A DNA stretch of 64,000 bases from Kibdelosporangium sp. MJ126-NF4 (GTDB taxonomy: Bacteria; Actinomycetota; Actinomycetes; Mycobacteriales; Pseudonocardiaceae), in the NCBI RefSeq assembly GCF_000826545.1, contig NZ_CDME01000014.1:1-64000 (forward strand), in the 5' to 3' direction. Positions 16,249 through 24,144 of this stretch are shown one piece after another (positions within the stretch are counted from its first letter, which is position 1; each line of letters starts with the position of its first letter). The notes beneath the pieces are model-generated. The model was not told where the DNA came from. It did not search any database and saw nothing but the letters and a program-made list of their open reading frames with translations. The position numbers were made by a program, and so were the translations under genes.

Positions 16249-17832
16249 TCAGCGACGGCTCAACTGCCGGACAACGGCTCCGGCGGACTGTGACATCGGC
16301 TGGGCCGACTTCGCCGAAGGTGCGACCGCGTCCGGCTGGGGCACCGGGTCACATTGCACGTCCGAACGCCGTCCCGGCTTGCGGGCCGGGAGCTTGCCGG
16401 ACGTCAGGTAGTCGGCGATCGCGTTGTCGGTACACGCCACACCGTTGAGCGATCCGGAGTGTGTGGTGCCGTCGACACCCTCGATCAACGCCGAGTTCGG
16501 GTAACGGCCGCGCACCTCCAGCGCGCCCTCGTACGGCGTTGCCGCGTCCTTGGTCTCGTTGATCATCAGCAGGCTGGAGACCTTGCGGCCGTCGATCTTC
16601 ACCGGCTTGGCCGCCTTGGCGCCCCAGTTGAGGCACGGCGCGTTGAACCAGGCGTTGCCCCATGTCTCGAACGGTGCCTTGACGTGGGTGATCCAGTTGT
16701 CGATGCGCCACCGGTTCCAGCTCGTCGGCCACTGCACGTCGGTGCACTGGGTGGCGAGGTAGATCGCGTAGCCGTTGTCGGCGCCGGGGCCCTGGCCGTT
16801 GGAGGAGTCGTACAGGTCCTTGATCGGCTTGATGTCTCCGTTGTGGACGTACGCGGCGAACGCGGCCGCGATGTCGGTCCAGCCGAAGACGTAGTACCCG
16901 GCCTGCAGGAACGCGTCGGTCCACTCGTCCGGGCCGATCACCCCCGCGGGCTTCTGGCGCAGCTCGTCGAGCTTGGTGTAGTAGAGCTTCTCCACCTGCG
17001 CGCCGGTGGTACCCAGCTTGTAGGTGTCGTTGTTCTTCGCGATCCAGTCGAAGTAGACCTTGATGTTGCGGTCGAACGCGATGTCCTGGTTGAGGTTGGC
17101 CTCGTACCAGATGTCACGCGGGTCGACGGTGCCGTCGAAGACCATCCGACGCACCCGTTCGGGGTACAGCGAGCTGTACACCTGACCGAGGTAGGTGCCG
17201 TAGGAGAAACCGTAGTAGTTGATCTGCTGCTGGCCGAGCGCCTTGCGGATGCTCTCCATGTCGCTGGCGTTGTCGGTCGTCTTGAGGTGCTCGAGCACCT
17301 CGCCGTTCTTGGCCTTGCAGGCGTCGGCGTAGCCCTTGGCCCTGGCCAGCCACGTCTGCTCCAACTGGCCGTTGGTCGGCACGTAGTACGGCCGGTTGTA
17401 GCCGAAGTAGCTGCCGTCACAGGAGACCTGCGGCTCGCTCTTGCCCACCCCGCGCGGGTCGAAGCCGATCCAGTCGTAGGCCGCGCCCGCCTTGTTCGGC
17501 ACGGCCGCGCCCAGCCTGGACAGGCCGAGGCCGGAGCCACCGGGGCCGCCGGGGTTGACCAGCATGATGCCCTGGAACTTGTCGTCGGACACCTTGTGCT
17601 TGATTCGCGAAACAGCGATTCTTATCTTCGTGCCGTCCGGCTTCGCGTAGTCGAGCGGCACTTCCAGCAGACCACACTCGGCACCCGCACGCTGCAGGCT
17701 CGCGCTTTCGCACTTGCCGAACGGGATCGGTTTCGGTTCGAAGCCCGGCGGCTTCGGTGCGGCGGTCGCTCCGGTCGTCGCGCTGAAAAGCGCGAGACCG
17801 ACGGCGACCACCGTCACCACAGTTCTCTTCAC
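16249..17832 (-). CDS. Secreted TAP-type alpha/beta hydrolase (tripeptidyl aminopeptidase-like)
   Basis: Signal peptide KRTVVTVVAVGLALFSA ending near ATAA, then an alpha/beta hydrolase with NPGGPGGSGL (oxyanion loop), FDPRGVGKSEP, nucleophile Ser in GFSYGT, DGTVDPRD, and a late SLLMINETKDAATPYEGA supplying the Asp. The His is in GTTHSGSL. This is the Streptomyces SlpD/SlpE/TAP family of exported peptidases or esterases. I choose GTG 17832 because it begins the signal peptide; an in-frame ATG at 17874 lies inside a hairpin belonging to the neighbouring transposon remnant. The sequence has Asp/Glu-rich loops and about 527 residues. Confidence 0.87.
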   Translation of the reverse strand: MKRTVVTVVAVGLALFSATTGATAAPKPPGFEPKPIPFGKCESASLQRAGAECGLLEVPLDYAKPDGTKIRIAVSRIKHKVSDDKFQGIMLVNPGGPGGSGLGLSRLGAAVPNKAGAAYDWIGFDPRGVGKSEPQVSCDGSYFGYNRPYYVPTNGQLEQTWLARAKGYADACKAKNGEVLEHLKTTDNASDMESIRKALGQQQINYYGFSYGTYLGQVYSSLYPERVRRMVFDGTVDPRDIWYEANLNQDIAFDRNIKVYFDWIAKNNDTYKLGTTGAQVEKLYYTKLDELRQKPAGVIGPDEWTDAFLQAGYYVFGWTDIAAAFAAYVHNGDIKPIKDLYDSSNGQGPGADNGYAIYLATQCTDVQWPTSWNRWRIDNWITHVKAPFETWGNAWFNAPCLNWGAKAAKPVKIDGRKVSSLLMINETKDAATPYEGALEVRGRYPNSALIEGVDGTTHSGSLNGVACTDNAIADYLTSGKLPARKPGRRSDVQCDPVPQPDAVAPSAKSAQPMSQSAGAVVRQLSRR

Positions 17833-17866
17833 GTTCCGCAGTCCGTCTCGTCCCGTTACAGATTGA

Positions 17867-17886
17867 GTGTGCATGAGTATGCACAC
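17867..17886. repeat. Perfect hairpin at the edge of the tnpB remnant
   Basis: GTGTGCAT-GAGT-ATGCACAC has exact 8-bp arms. On the minus strand it follows the end of the tnpB remnant and is itself followed by TCAA. IS200/IS605-type elements carry a subterminal hairpin before the right-end cleavage site, and some use TCAA there. That it is a former right end is inference; an operator of the hydrolase gene is the alternative. Confidence 0.45.
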
Positions 17887-17936
17887 CGGGTTCGCTGTCC
17901 GCCGTTGCCGGTGGACGGTCCCCGTCTTACCCACAG

Positions 17937-18272
17937 GGGCGGTGCGGGGTAGACGTTTCATAGCCACCTGCCAGGCTGGGCCTGGTCTTGGGGTCGGCTC
18001 CACGTCCGTTCCAGCCCGAAGGCCGCAGGGTGTCCGGCCACTCCGGCACCCGACTCGCTCAACTCGGCCACGAAGGTGGTAACGAGTTCGGCGAGGTTTC
18101 GTACGACATTGGGATCTCGATCCAGCGAGAGACCTCAGGCGTCACAGCGCAAGGCTCGGACTCGCAGCGGCAGCTTGGTTTTCGCCACACCACAAGCAGG
18201 GCAGGTCTTCGAGCCGGGAAACCACCGGCCCGCGACATGCAAGACGCCATCACGCCACAATCGAACACATAT
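17937..18272 (-). pseudogene. tnpB: Decayed IS200/IS605-type tnpB (C-terminal part)
   Basis: Reading the minus strand from about 18263 gives VAGRWFPGSKTCPACG, then KTKLPLRVRALRCDA, a TGA stop at 18135-18137, and LDRDPNVVRNLAELV. These are the TnpB zinc finger and the last RuvC motif (normally CDACG...DRDxNAARNL), with the TGC of the fourth zinc cysteine changed to TGA. Further on the frame shifts: NGRGADPKTRP and STPHRPCG, typical TnpB tail sequence, appear in another frame and end at 17937. The N-terminal two thirds, including the first RuvC motif, is absent. TnpB proteins are RNA-guided nucleases; this copy cannot be active. Confidence 0.8.
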
Positions 18273-18460
18273 TCACAATATCGGAACTGACATCTCAGTG
18301 TCGCGCGTAGATCCAGGTTCACCCGATCGTGGATTCCTGTCGCCACAATGACAGGTCGACAACATCCCGGACCGCCACGCGACCAACCGGAACATCCACA
18401 GCGGACCAAACGAGCCAACTCCCGACAGTACCAATCCCGGCCACGGGGAGAACTCATCGG
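18273..18460. other. Non-coding spacer beside the tnpB remnant
   Basis: Lower GC than the surroundings and with stops in the tnpB frame. It contains a small inverted repeat (CCTGTC at 18336-18341, GACAGG at 18350-18355). No gene is convincing; it may be more of the decayed insertion. Confidence 0.4.
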
Positions 18461-19651
18461 TCACTCGGGCAGCAGGGGCACGGAGACGCCGGGGTCACGG
18501 CCGAGCAGCACCGCCCGGGTCACCGACGACGAGCCGAACTTGTCGTGCACGGTGTCCAGCACCGCGTCGAGCGCACTGTGGACACCGTCGTCGAACGGCA
18601 GCGTCAGCTGGACGGAATCGTCGTTGTCGAGGTTGCCGACTGAGATCCCGATCAACGTCAGACCGGCACTGTCGATCACGGGCATCGCCTTGGCCACCAG
18701 GACCCGTAACGCGGTGAGGATCTCGTCGGTCGACGACGTCGGCTGCGGCAGCGTATGGGACCGCGTTGCCCTCGTGAAATCACCGAACCGCATGCGGAGC
18801 ACGACCGTGCGGCCGACACGCCCGGCAGCGCGCAGCCGACGGGTGACGCGGTCGACCAACGCGACGACCGTGGCGTCGATGTCCTCCGGCGTTGTCAGCG
18901 CACGAGTCGCGCGCTGTGCACCCATTGAGCGGCGGCGACGGCCGACATGCACCGGTCGCGGGTCGTAGTTGTGGGCGAGCGCGTGCAGATGACGGCCGAG
19001 CGCGCGGCCGAGCATCGAGACCAACATGGACCGTGGCAGGTCGGCGACGTCGCCGACCTTGGTGATGCCGTGGTCGCGGAGCTTCGCCGCGGTCACCTTG
19101 CCGACGCCCCACAGCCGTTCCACCGCGAGCGGATGCAGGAACGCCAACTCCCGGTCGGGCGGCACGAGCAGCAGACCGTCCGGTTTAGCCACCCCACTGG
19201 CCACTTTGGCGAGGAACTTCGTCCGCGCCACGCCGACTGTGATCGGCAGGCCGACCTGTTCACGGACGTCGCTGCGCAGCTTGCGCGCGATCTCGACCGG
19301 GGTGCCCGCGATCGCGCGCAGTCCGCCGACGTCCAGGAACGCCTCGTCGATCGACAGGCCCTCCACCAGCGGTGTCGTGTTGTGGAAGACCTCGAACACG
19401 GCCTTGCTGGCCTGCGAGTACGCCGACATCCGCGGCGGCACCACCACCGCCTCGGGGCACAGCCGCAGCGCACGCGCGCCGCCCATGGCCGTGACCACTC
19501 CCCGTCTTTTGGCCTCATAGCTGGCCGCGAGCACGACGCCACCACCGACGATCACCGGGCGGCCACGCAGCCGCGGGTCGTCCCGCTGCTCGACCGAGGC
19601 GTAGAACGCGTCAAGATCGGCGTGGAGTATCACGGCGTCCGTCACGAACAC
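18461..19651 (-). CDS. dinB: DNA polymerase IV (Y-family, DinB)
   Basis: Translesion polymerase: HADLDAFYASVEQRDDP at the N-terminus, YEAKRRGVVTAMGGARA, and catalytic SIDEAFLDV, then the helix-hairpin-helix VERLWGVGKVTAAKLRDHGI. The C-terminal QLTLPF is a beta-clamp-binding motif. At 396 residues it is full length. GTG at 19651 or 19645 are both possible starts. A LexA-type palindrome overlaps the start, so it is predicted to be SOS-induced. It is divergent from the VOC gene. Confidence 0.93.
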   Translation of the reverse strand: MFVTDAVILHADLDAFYASVEQRDDPRLRGRPVIVGGGVVLAASYEAKRRGVVTAMGGARALRLCPEAVVVPPRMSAYSQASKAVFEVFHNTTPLVEGLSIDEAFLDVGGLRAIAGTPVEIARKLRSDVREQVGLPITVGVARTKFLAKVASGVAKPDGLLLVPPDRELAFLHPLAVERLWGVGKVTAAKLRDHGITKVGDVADLPRSMLVSMLGRALGRHLHALAHNYDPRPVHVGRRRRSMGAQRATRALTTPEDIDATVVALVDRVTRRLRAAGRVGRTVVLRMRFGDFTRATRSHTLPQPTSSTDEILTALRVLVAKAMPVIDSAGLTLIGISVGNLDNDDSVQLTLPFDDGVHSALDAVLDTVHDKFGSSSVTRAVLLGRDPGVSVPLLPE

Positions 19652-19658
19652 ATGTTCG
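19645..19658. promoter_or_regulatory. LexA (SOS) box overlapping the dinB start
   Basis: CGAACACATGTTCG has exact CGAAC/GTTCG arms around 4 bases, matching the actinobacterial SOS consensus (TCGAAC-N4-GTTCGA) at the core. It covers the GTG start at 19651, and an AT-rich -10-like GAATAT lies just upstream on the minus strand, so bound LexA would block a very short-leader transcript. Confidence 0.75.
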
Positions 19659-19753
19659 CATATTCAAACTCACCGGGGCACCGATGAGTTTTCTCGACTG
19701 CCATCGTTCTATCTGTCAGACCGACCGGCAGAACCGCCCCGAGGAGGAACACC

Positions 19754-20161
19754 ATGGACTGGAAGCTCGAAGTCGTCGTCGTCCCGGTGACCGATGTGGA
19801 CCGCGCCAAGCAGTTCTACATCGACAACGCCGGGTTCTCGCTGGACGTCGACTACACCGCGGACGAGAACTTCCGGGTCGTGCAGCTGACTCCGCCGGGC
19901 TCGGCGTGCTCGATCACGCTGATGCGCAACGAGGAATGGGCCGGGCACATGATGGGCCTGCAGGTCGTGGTGAACGACATCGACGCCGCGCACGCCGAGG
20001 CCAAGGGCCGCGGTGTGGACGTCGGTGAGCTCCACTGGTACCAGGACGGCGCGCCCACACCGGGCCACCACCCCGAGCGCGCCGACTTCGGCACGTTCTT
20101 CTCGTTCTCCGATCCGGACGGCAACACCTGGCTGATCCAGGAAGTCGGGAGGACCCAGTGA
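19754..20161 (+). CDS. VOC-family (glyoxalase-like) protein
   Basis: A single 135-residue VOC module: LEVVVVPVTDVDRAKQFYID, AGFSLDVDY, LTPPGSACSITL, and FSFSDPDGNTWLIQEV at the end, the usual pattern of glyoxalase/bleomycin-resistance/dioxygenase proteins. The ATG at 19754 has GAGGAGG upstream. Its stop overlaps the GTG of a SigG-like sigma factor gene (GTGA). VOC plus SigG is a recurring actinobacterial pair and suggests a methylglyoxal or electrophile response, as proposed for mycobacterial SigG; inference here. Confidence 0.88.
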   Translation: MDWKLEVVVVPVTDVDRAKQFYIDNAGFSLDVDYTADENFRVVQLTPPGSACSITLMRNEEWAGHMMGLQVVVNDIDAAHAEAKGRGVDVGELHWYQDGAPTPGHHPERADFGTFFSFSDPDGNTWLIQEVGRTQ

Positions 20162-21099
20162 GCGCCTCCCCCACGTCCGGCGCCGACTTCGAGCGGCACC
20201 GGCGTGAGCTGCACGTCCACTGCTACCGGATGCTGGCGTCCTTCGACGAGGCGGAGGACGCCGTGCAGGAGACGTTCCTGCGCGCCTTCCGCAACCGGGA
20301 GAAGTTCGACGGCAGCGAGCACTTCCGTGCCTGGCTGTACAAGATCGCCACCAACACGTGTCTCGACATGATCCGGCGGCGGTCCAGACAGGTCCAGGTG
20401 GTCGAGTCGTTCGCCGAGGTGCCGTGGCTGCAGCCGTACCCGGACGCGCTGCTCAACGAGGTGGCGCCCGCCGAGGACCAGCCCGACGCGGTCGCGGTGG
20501 ACCGGGAGACCATCGAGCTGATGTTCATCGCCGCCATGCAGGCGCTGCCTGCCCGGCAGCGGGCCGCGTTCATCGCGCGGGACGTGCTGGACTGGTCGGC
20601 CAAACAGACCGCGACTTTACTCGACACCAGCGTCACGGCCGCCAACAGCGCCTTACAGCGAGCCAGGACGACCATGCAGGAGCACCTGTCACGGGAGCGT
20701 TCCGAATGGTCGAAGTCCGAACTGAGCGACGAGGAACGGGACCTGCTTGCCCAGTTCGTCGACGCGCACGAACGCCTCGACGCGGAGGCCGCGGTCGCGC
20801 TGTCGGCCAAGGACATCCGCGTCACCATGCCGCCGCTGCCCGCACGCTTCGACGGGATCGACAAGATCGCGCCGCTGCTGGAGCGGGCGTTCGGTCCCGA
20901 GCGCGACGGCGACTGGCGACTGGTGCCGACACTGGCCAACCGGATGCCGACGGCCGCGAGCTACCTGCGGCGGCCGGGGGACACGGTCTTCCGCGCGTTC
21001 AAGATCGACGTGCTGTGGGTTCGCGACGGCCTGATCGCCGAGATCACCACGTTCGGCTCCGACATGGTCAAGCACTTCGACCTGCCCGAAACCCTCTGA
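20158..21099 (+). CDS. ECF sigma factor with SnoaL-like C-terminus (SigG type)
   Basis: Sigma region 2 (LHVHCYRMLASFDEAEDAVQ, ETFLRAFRN, FRAWLYKIATNTCLDMIRRR) and region 4 (LPARQRAAFIARDVLDWSAK, LLDTSVTAANSALQRAR) are followed by about 120 residues of SnoaL/NTF2-like sequence (FVDAHERLDAEAAVALSAKD, RAFKIDVLWVRDGLIAEIT). Fusions of this kind lack a separate anti-sigma factor, and the SnoaL domain controls activity. Translationally coupled to the VOC gene upstream. Not SigJ-like in length (313) but the same architecture. Confidence 0.88.
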   Translation: MSASPTSGADFERHRRELHVHCYRMLASFDEAEDAVQETFLRAFRNREKFDGSEHFRAWLYKIATNTCLDMIRRRSRQVQVVESFAEVPWLQPYPDALLNEVAPAEDQPDAVAVDRETIELMFIAAMQALPARQRAAFIARDVLDWSAKQTATLLDTSVTAANSALQRARTTMQEHLSRERSEWSKSELSDEERDLLAQFVDAHERLDAEAAVALSAKDIRVTMPPLPARFDGIDKIAPLLERAFGPERDGDWRLVPTLANRMPTAASYLRRPGDTVFRAFKIDVLWVRDGLIAEITTFGSDMVKHFDLPETL

Positions 21100-21219
21100 C
21101 GAAAGAGTCGCCAAAACCTGCTGGGGAAAGATTCAGCCGCCCGTGTCTGTCTGGGGGTCGCTGGTTCGACGTACTGGTGGGTGAGCAACCAACTGGGCTC
21201 AGCGAAAGGGATCAACACC

Positions 21220-22767
21220 ATGCGTAAACGACTAGTGACGCTCCTGGCGGCCGCAGGCCTGCTGACCGGTCTGACCAGCCTGGCCGGGGTGGCTGACGCT
21301 GGCCAGGACGGACTGGTGTGGACGGACGCGGGCCCCGTCCGCGGCACGGTCACAGCCGACCATCAGCTGTACCAGGGAATCCCGTACGCGGCGCCGCCCG
21401 TGGGTGACAGGCGCTGGCGCTCGCCACAACCTGTCACACCTTGGACCACGCCCCGTGACGCCACCAAGCCAGGCCCAGCGTGCGCCCAGTCCGATGGCGC
21501 GGGCTCGGAAAGCACCATCGAGGACTGCCTCTACCTGAACGTCACCACGGCATCCCGACATGGCCGCAAGCCCGTCATGGTCTGGCTGCACGGCGGCGGC
21601 AACAGCTACATGTCCGGCAGCGGCTTCACCGCGCGGCGGTTGGCCGTGCAGGGTGACGTGGTCGTCGTGACCCTCAACTACCGGCTCGGCTTCTTCGGCT
21701 TCCTCGGCCACCCGGACCTGCCCGACTCGGGCGCGTACGGCATCGAGGACCAGCAGGCGGCCTTGCGCTGGGTGAAGCGCAACGCGGCGGCGTTCGGCGG
21801 CGACCCGCGCAACGTCACCGTCTTCGGCGAGTCAGGCGGCGCGTTCGACGTGTGCGCCCAGGTCACGTCCCCGTTGTCGCGCGGCCTGTTCGACAAGGCG
21901 ATCGCGCAGAGCGGCGGCTGCTCCCTTACCGCGCCGAACAACGGTGTGATCCATGGCGTCCCCGCCACCAGCCCGTGGATCTCGAAGGCCAAGGCGGAAG
22001 CCGACGCCGTCGCCCTCACCCACCAGCTCGGCTGCGCGGACGTGGCCTGCCTGCGCACGCTGCCTGCCTCAACCTTCACCGCCATCGAACGCGGCCCGAC
22101 CCCGGTCGTGCTGGGCAACCGCGTCCTGCCCGTGCACCCCGTCGAGGCGCTGCGCACCGGCCGGTTCAACCGCGTGCCGGTGATCTGGGGCAACACCCGC
22201 GACGAAAGCAGGCTGACCGCCGCGACCGTCCCGGAACCGTTCGACTACACAGCCCTGCTGACCACCGCGTACGGCGACAAAGCCGCCGCGATCGAAGCCG
22301 AATACCCAGCCAGCGCATACGAGTCGGCGCGGGTGGCGTATGGCGCGGTCCTGACCGACGGCGTATGGGCCTGCAACCAACTCGCGGACGACCGTCTCCT
22401 CGCCCGCCACACAACGACGTACACCTACGAGTTCGCCGACCGCGCAGCGCCCGTCGGCGACTTCGCCGTCCTGTTCCCGCCCGGCTTCCCCGCAGGCGCC
22501 TTCCACACCTCCGAGCTCGCGTACCTGTTCGACATGCCGACCTACGAACTCAACGCGGACCAGCAAAAGCTCTCAGCCCAACTAACCAAATACTGGACCC
22601 GTTTCGCAGCAACAGGAAACCCCAACGCCCACGACCTCCCCACCTGGCCCGCCTACCGCCCAACCTCAACCAAGCCCGTGACCGTCCAATCCCTGGCCCC
22701 CAACAACATCAAGCAAACCAACGCCTCCACCGAACACAACTGCGCCTTCTGGTCCGCCTTACGCTGA
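21220..22767 (+). CDS. Secreted type-B carboxylesterase
   Basis: Signal peptide (RKRLVTLLAAAGLLTGLTS, cleavage near ADA) then a full type-B carboxylesterase: LYQGIPYAAPPVGDRRW, EDCLYLNVTT, HGGGN oxyanion loop, nucleophile Ser205 in GESGG, and FHTSELAYLFDMP with the catalytic His. Start ATG at 21220 is preceded by AAAGGG; an upstream in-frame GTG would spoil the signal peptide. A paralogue without a signal peptide lies at 5024-6439. Codon choice near the 3' end (22560-22760) is noticeably lower in GC3 and richer in AAC/CCA than the rest. Confidence 0.9.
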   Translation: MRKRLVTLLAAAGLLTGLTSLAGVADAGQDGLVWTDAGPVRGTVTADHQLYQGIPYAAPPVGDRRWRSPQPVTPWTTPRDATKPGPACAQSDGAGSESTIEDCLYLNVTTASRHGRKPVMVWLHGGGNSYMSGSGFTARRLAVQGDVVVVTLNYRLGFFGFLGHPDLPDSGAYGIEDQQAALRWVKRNAAAFGGDPRNVTVFGESGGAFDVCAQVTSPLSRGLFDKAIAQSGGCSLTAPNNGVIHGVPATSPWISKAKAEADAVALTHQLGCADVACLRTLPASTFTAIERGPTPVVLGNRVLPVHPVEALRTGRFNRVPVIWGNTRDESRLTAATVPEPFDYTALLTTAYGDKAAAIEAEYPASAYESARVAYGAVLTDGVWACNQLADDRLLARHTTTYTYEFADRAAPVGDFAVLFPPGFPAGAFHTSELAYLFDMPTYELNADQQKLSAQLTKYWTRFAATGNPNAHDLPTWPAYRPTSTKPVTVQSLAPNNIKQTNASTEHNCAFWSALR

Positions 22768-22797
22768 CAAGCCTCCACTTCCACTGCCAACCGTCGG

Positions 22798-22838
22798 GGG
22801 TATCGCCTGCCTCAAAGTCCTTGGGACAGGCCATACCC
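22798..22838. terminator. Probable terminator hairpin after the carboxylesterase
   Basis: GGGTATCGCCTG and CAGGCCATACCC pair with one mismatch around a 17-base loop, 31 bases after the stop. The arms resemble segments of the dispersed repeat at 24023-24144 (GGTATCGCCTGC, CAGGCCATAC), so this may be a shrunken relative. Confidence 0.45.
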
Positions 22839-22888
22839 GGCCGGTATCGGTCAGCGGCACAGGGACTGTTGCGTGCTTGAACTGCGAG

Positions 22889-23011
22889 TCAGGATGCCTT
22901 GCGGTCCGGGTTGCGGCGTTGGATGACGGTGTCGAGTGCCGTACGTGTGGCTTCGAGTCTGGCCAGTGCGTCGTCGATCCGAGCGCGTTCCAACTGGAGG
23001 CGTTCGATCAC
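22889..23011 (-). CDS. 40-residue coiled-coil peptide resembling a MerR effector helix
   Basis: GTG at 23011 opens VIERLQLERARIDDALARLE, then ATRTALDTVIQRRNPDRKAS and stop. The leucine/isoleucine spacing gives an amphipathic helix that resembles the dimerisation helix of MerR-type regulators, but no DNA-binding domain is present. It begins 6 bases after the stop of the 78-residue gene, so the two are likely co-translated. Function unknown. Confidence 0.5.
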   Translation of the reverse strand: MIERLQLERARIDDALARLEATRTALDTVIQRRNPDRKAS

Positions 23012-23017
23012 CCCGTG

Positions 23018-23254
23018 CTACGACTGGATGATCCCGCCCTCCGGCCAGGCGCCATCCGACCGAACTCGACCCAGAATCCGTCCCGTCGCGGCGCGGAGGA
23101 GGCCGTCCACCGGGCTGTTCGTGGACCGAAACTCCCGAGTCCGCTTGTCAATCACCAGGTTTCGGTCGAGGTTGTCGTCGGTCGTCCCGAACTGGTACTC
23201 CACCTGGATGGTGTCTTCCCGAATACGCTTGTAGAACACCAGCAGGGCCATCAT
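23018..23254 (-). CDS. Small conserved hypothetical protein, 78 residues
   Basis: MALLVFYKRIREDTIQVEYQ followed by FGTTDDNLDRNLVIDK and ending WPEGGIIQS. It is soluble, rich in charged residues, with balanced composition and a good GGAAGG ahead of the ATG pair, so I accept it over the opposite-strand frame. I recall similar unnamed proteins in actinomycetes. Co-directional with the coiled-coil peptide just downstream and the 98-residue gene upstream. Confidence 0.65.
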   Translation of the reverse strand: MMALLVFYKRIREDTIQVEYQFGTTDDNLDRNLVIDKRTREFRSTNSPVDGLLRAATGRILGRVRSDGAWPEGGIIQS

Positions 23255-23355
23255 CGTCCTTCCGCATAGGGGTGCATTCGCCCCTCCGGTACAAGTCTGT
23301 CCTCAGTCGCACAGCGTGGGGCGGGGGAAGCTGTTTGGCCGGTGAACCAGCCGGT

Positions 23356-23652
23356 TTACCGGCCGGTGTACTGCCGGATGATCTCGGCGCACTCCCGCAG
23401 AACCTGTGCCACCCGTTCCCGGTCGGCCGGTCGCAATGCCTTTCTCACCCCTATATATCGGATCTGTGCCTCGGTCAGCGAATCCACCGCGGCCGGATCT
23501 GACTTCTCCGCCTCCCGGATCCAGGCCGTGTAGATGCCGATCACGTAGTTCAGCCGGTCCTCGGCGATCTCGTACTCCATGACGTCATCCGGGTCCAAGC
23601 CATGCGGTTTGACGCTGGCCAGCACGGACTCTTCCTCGTGTCGGTCGTTCAC
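23356..23652 (-). CDS. Small hypothetical protein, 98 residues
   Basis: Acidic, helical protein: HEEESVLASVKPHGLDPDDV, EDRLNYVIGIYTAWIREAE, SLTEAQIRYIGVRKALRPAD and EIIRQYTGR. No motif or membrane segment. GTG start at 23652. Followed on the same strand by the 78- and 40-residue genes after a 101-base spacer. Function unknown; amino-acid composition is protein-like. Confidence 0.65.
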   Translation of the reverse strand: MNDRHEEESVLASVKPHGLDPDDVMEYEIAEDRLNYVIGIYTAWIREAEKSDPAAVDSLTEAQIRYIGVRKALRPADRERVAQVLRECAEIIRQYTGR

Positions 23653-23781
23653 CTAGCACCGCCCAGTCGTAGCAGGTTGACCTTCGCACTCATAGTGTCG
23701 TCGCTGCCGAGGGGCTTGGACACCCGGGGACAGCAGGCCGCCAGGCTTTTCAAGGTTTCCCCTTGCCGGGAGGCGTTCTGT

Positions 23782-23938
23782 TGGCTTGACAAGCAGGTCC
23801 CTCGCCGGGAGGCAGGCTGCCAGACTTGACAAGCAGGTCCTCGCCGGACGGCAGGCCGCCAGACTTGACAAGCAGGTCCTCGCCGGACGGCAGGCCGCCA
23901 GACTTGACAAGCAGGTCCTCGCCGGACGGCAGGCCGCC
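23782..23938. repeat. 39-bp tandem repeat, three perfect copies plus one degenerate
   Basis: Units at 23822-23860, 23861-23899 and 23900-23938 are identical; 23782-23821 is a diverged 40-base copy, and traces continue leftwards to about 23755. Each contains the small palindrome CTTGACAAG and a TTGACA. There are no spacers, so it is not a CRISPR. The unit tail (CCTCGCCGG...GGCAGGCC.CC) recurs once beside the second dispersed-repeat copy near 45410-45430, so the array grew from part of that element. Confidence 0.85.
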
Positions 23939-24022
23939 AAAAGGGGAACACAGGATCTCTAGCCGCTGGCTCGTCGTTCTAGTGCTTTTGTGGGTCGGGT
24001 GGAGGCGGGCGTGTCCCCCCGT

Positions 24023-24144
24023 CCGTATGGCCTGCCGGAGGAAACCACAACGCGTCAAGAGGTCGGTATCGCCTGCGCTGTGGGTCGGTTTGGGTAGGCC
24101 GACCTCCTGACCCGTCGTGGTTTGGCTGCGCCCAGGCCATACGG
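24023..24144. repeat. Structured dispersed repeat, copy 1 (122-bp palindromic core)
   Basis: Ends CCGTATGGCCTG and CAGGCCATACGG are exact inverted complements, and the inner AGGTCGG at 24059-24066 pairs with CCGACCT at 24099-24106. Between them is the conserved TATCGCCTGCGCTGTGGG. The same 122 bp occurs inverted at 45191-45312, and similarity continues on both sides, from about 23991 to 24183. Differences between copies often keep the pairing. Looks like a non-coding mobile or structured element; minus-strand frames through it are open but of unlikely composition. The adjoining 24145-24477 holds no gene, only a GCTGACCAG direct repeat. Confidence 0.75.

Noticed and set aside
17875..18003. Upstream extension of the secreted hydrolase to an ATG at 18003 or 17874
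   Set aside because: The extension reads through the transposon remnant and its hairpin, and would bury the signal peptide.
18059..18457. 132-codon minus-strand open frame
   Set aside because: It is a shifted reading of the tnpB relic; the real homology is in another, interrupted frame.
22798..22838. Third full copy of the dispersed repeat
   Set aside because: Only short segments match (GGTATCGCCTGC and CAGGCCATAC); the 122-bp core is absent, so it is kept as a plain hairpin.
22877..23269. Plus-strand open frame of 130 codons
   Set aside because: It lies opposite the 78-residue and 40-residue minus-strand frames, which have better composition, RBS and coupling.
23782..23938. CRISPR-like array
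   Set aside because: The units are directly adjacent with no variable spacers, there are no cas genes, and the unit is not a typical CRISPR repeat.
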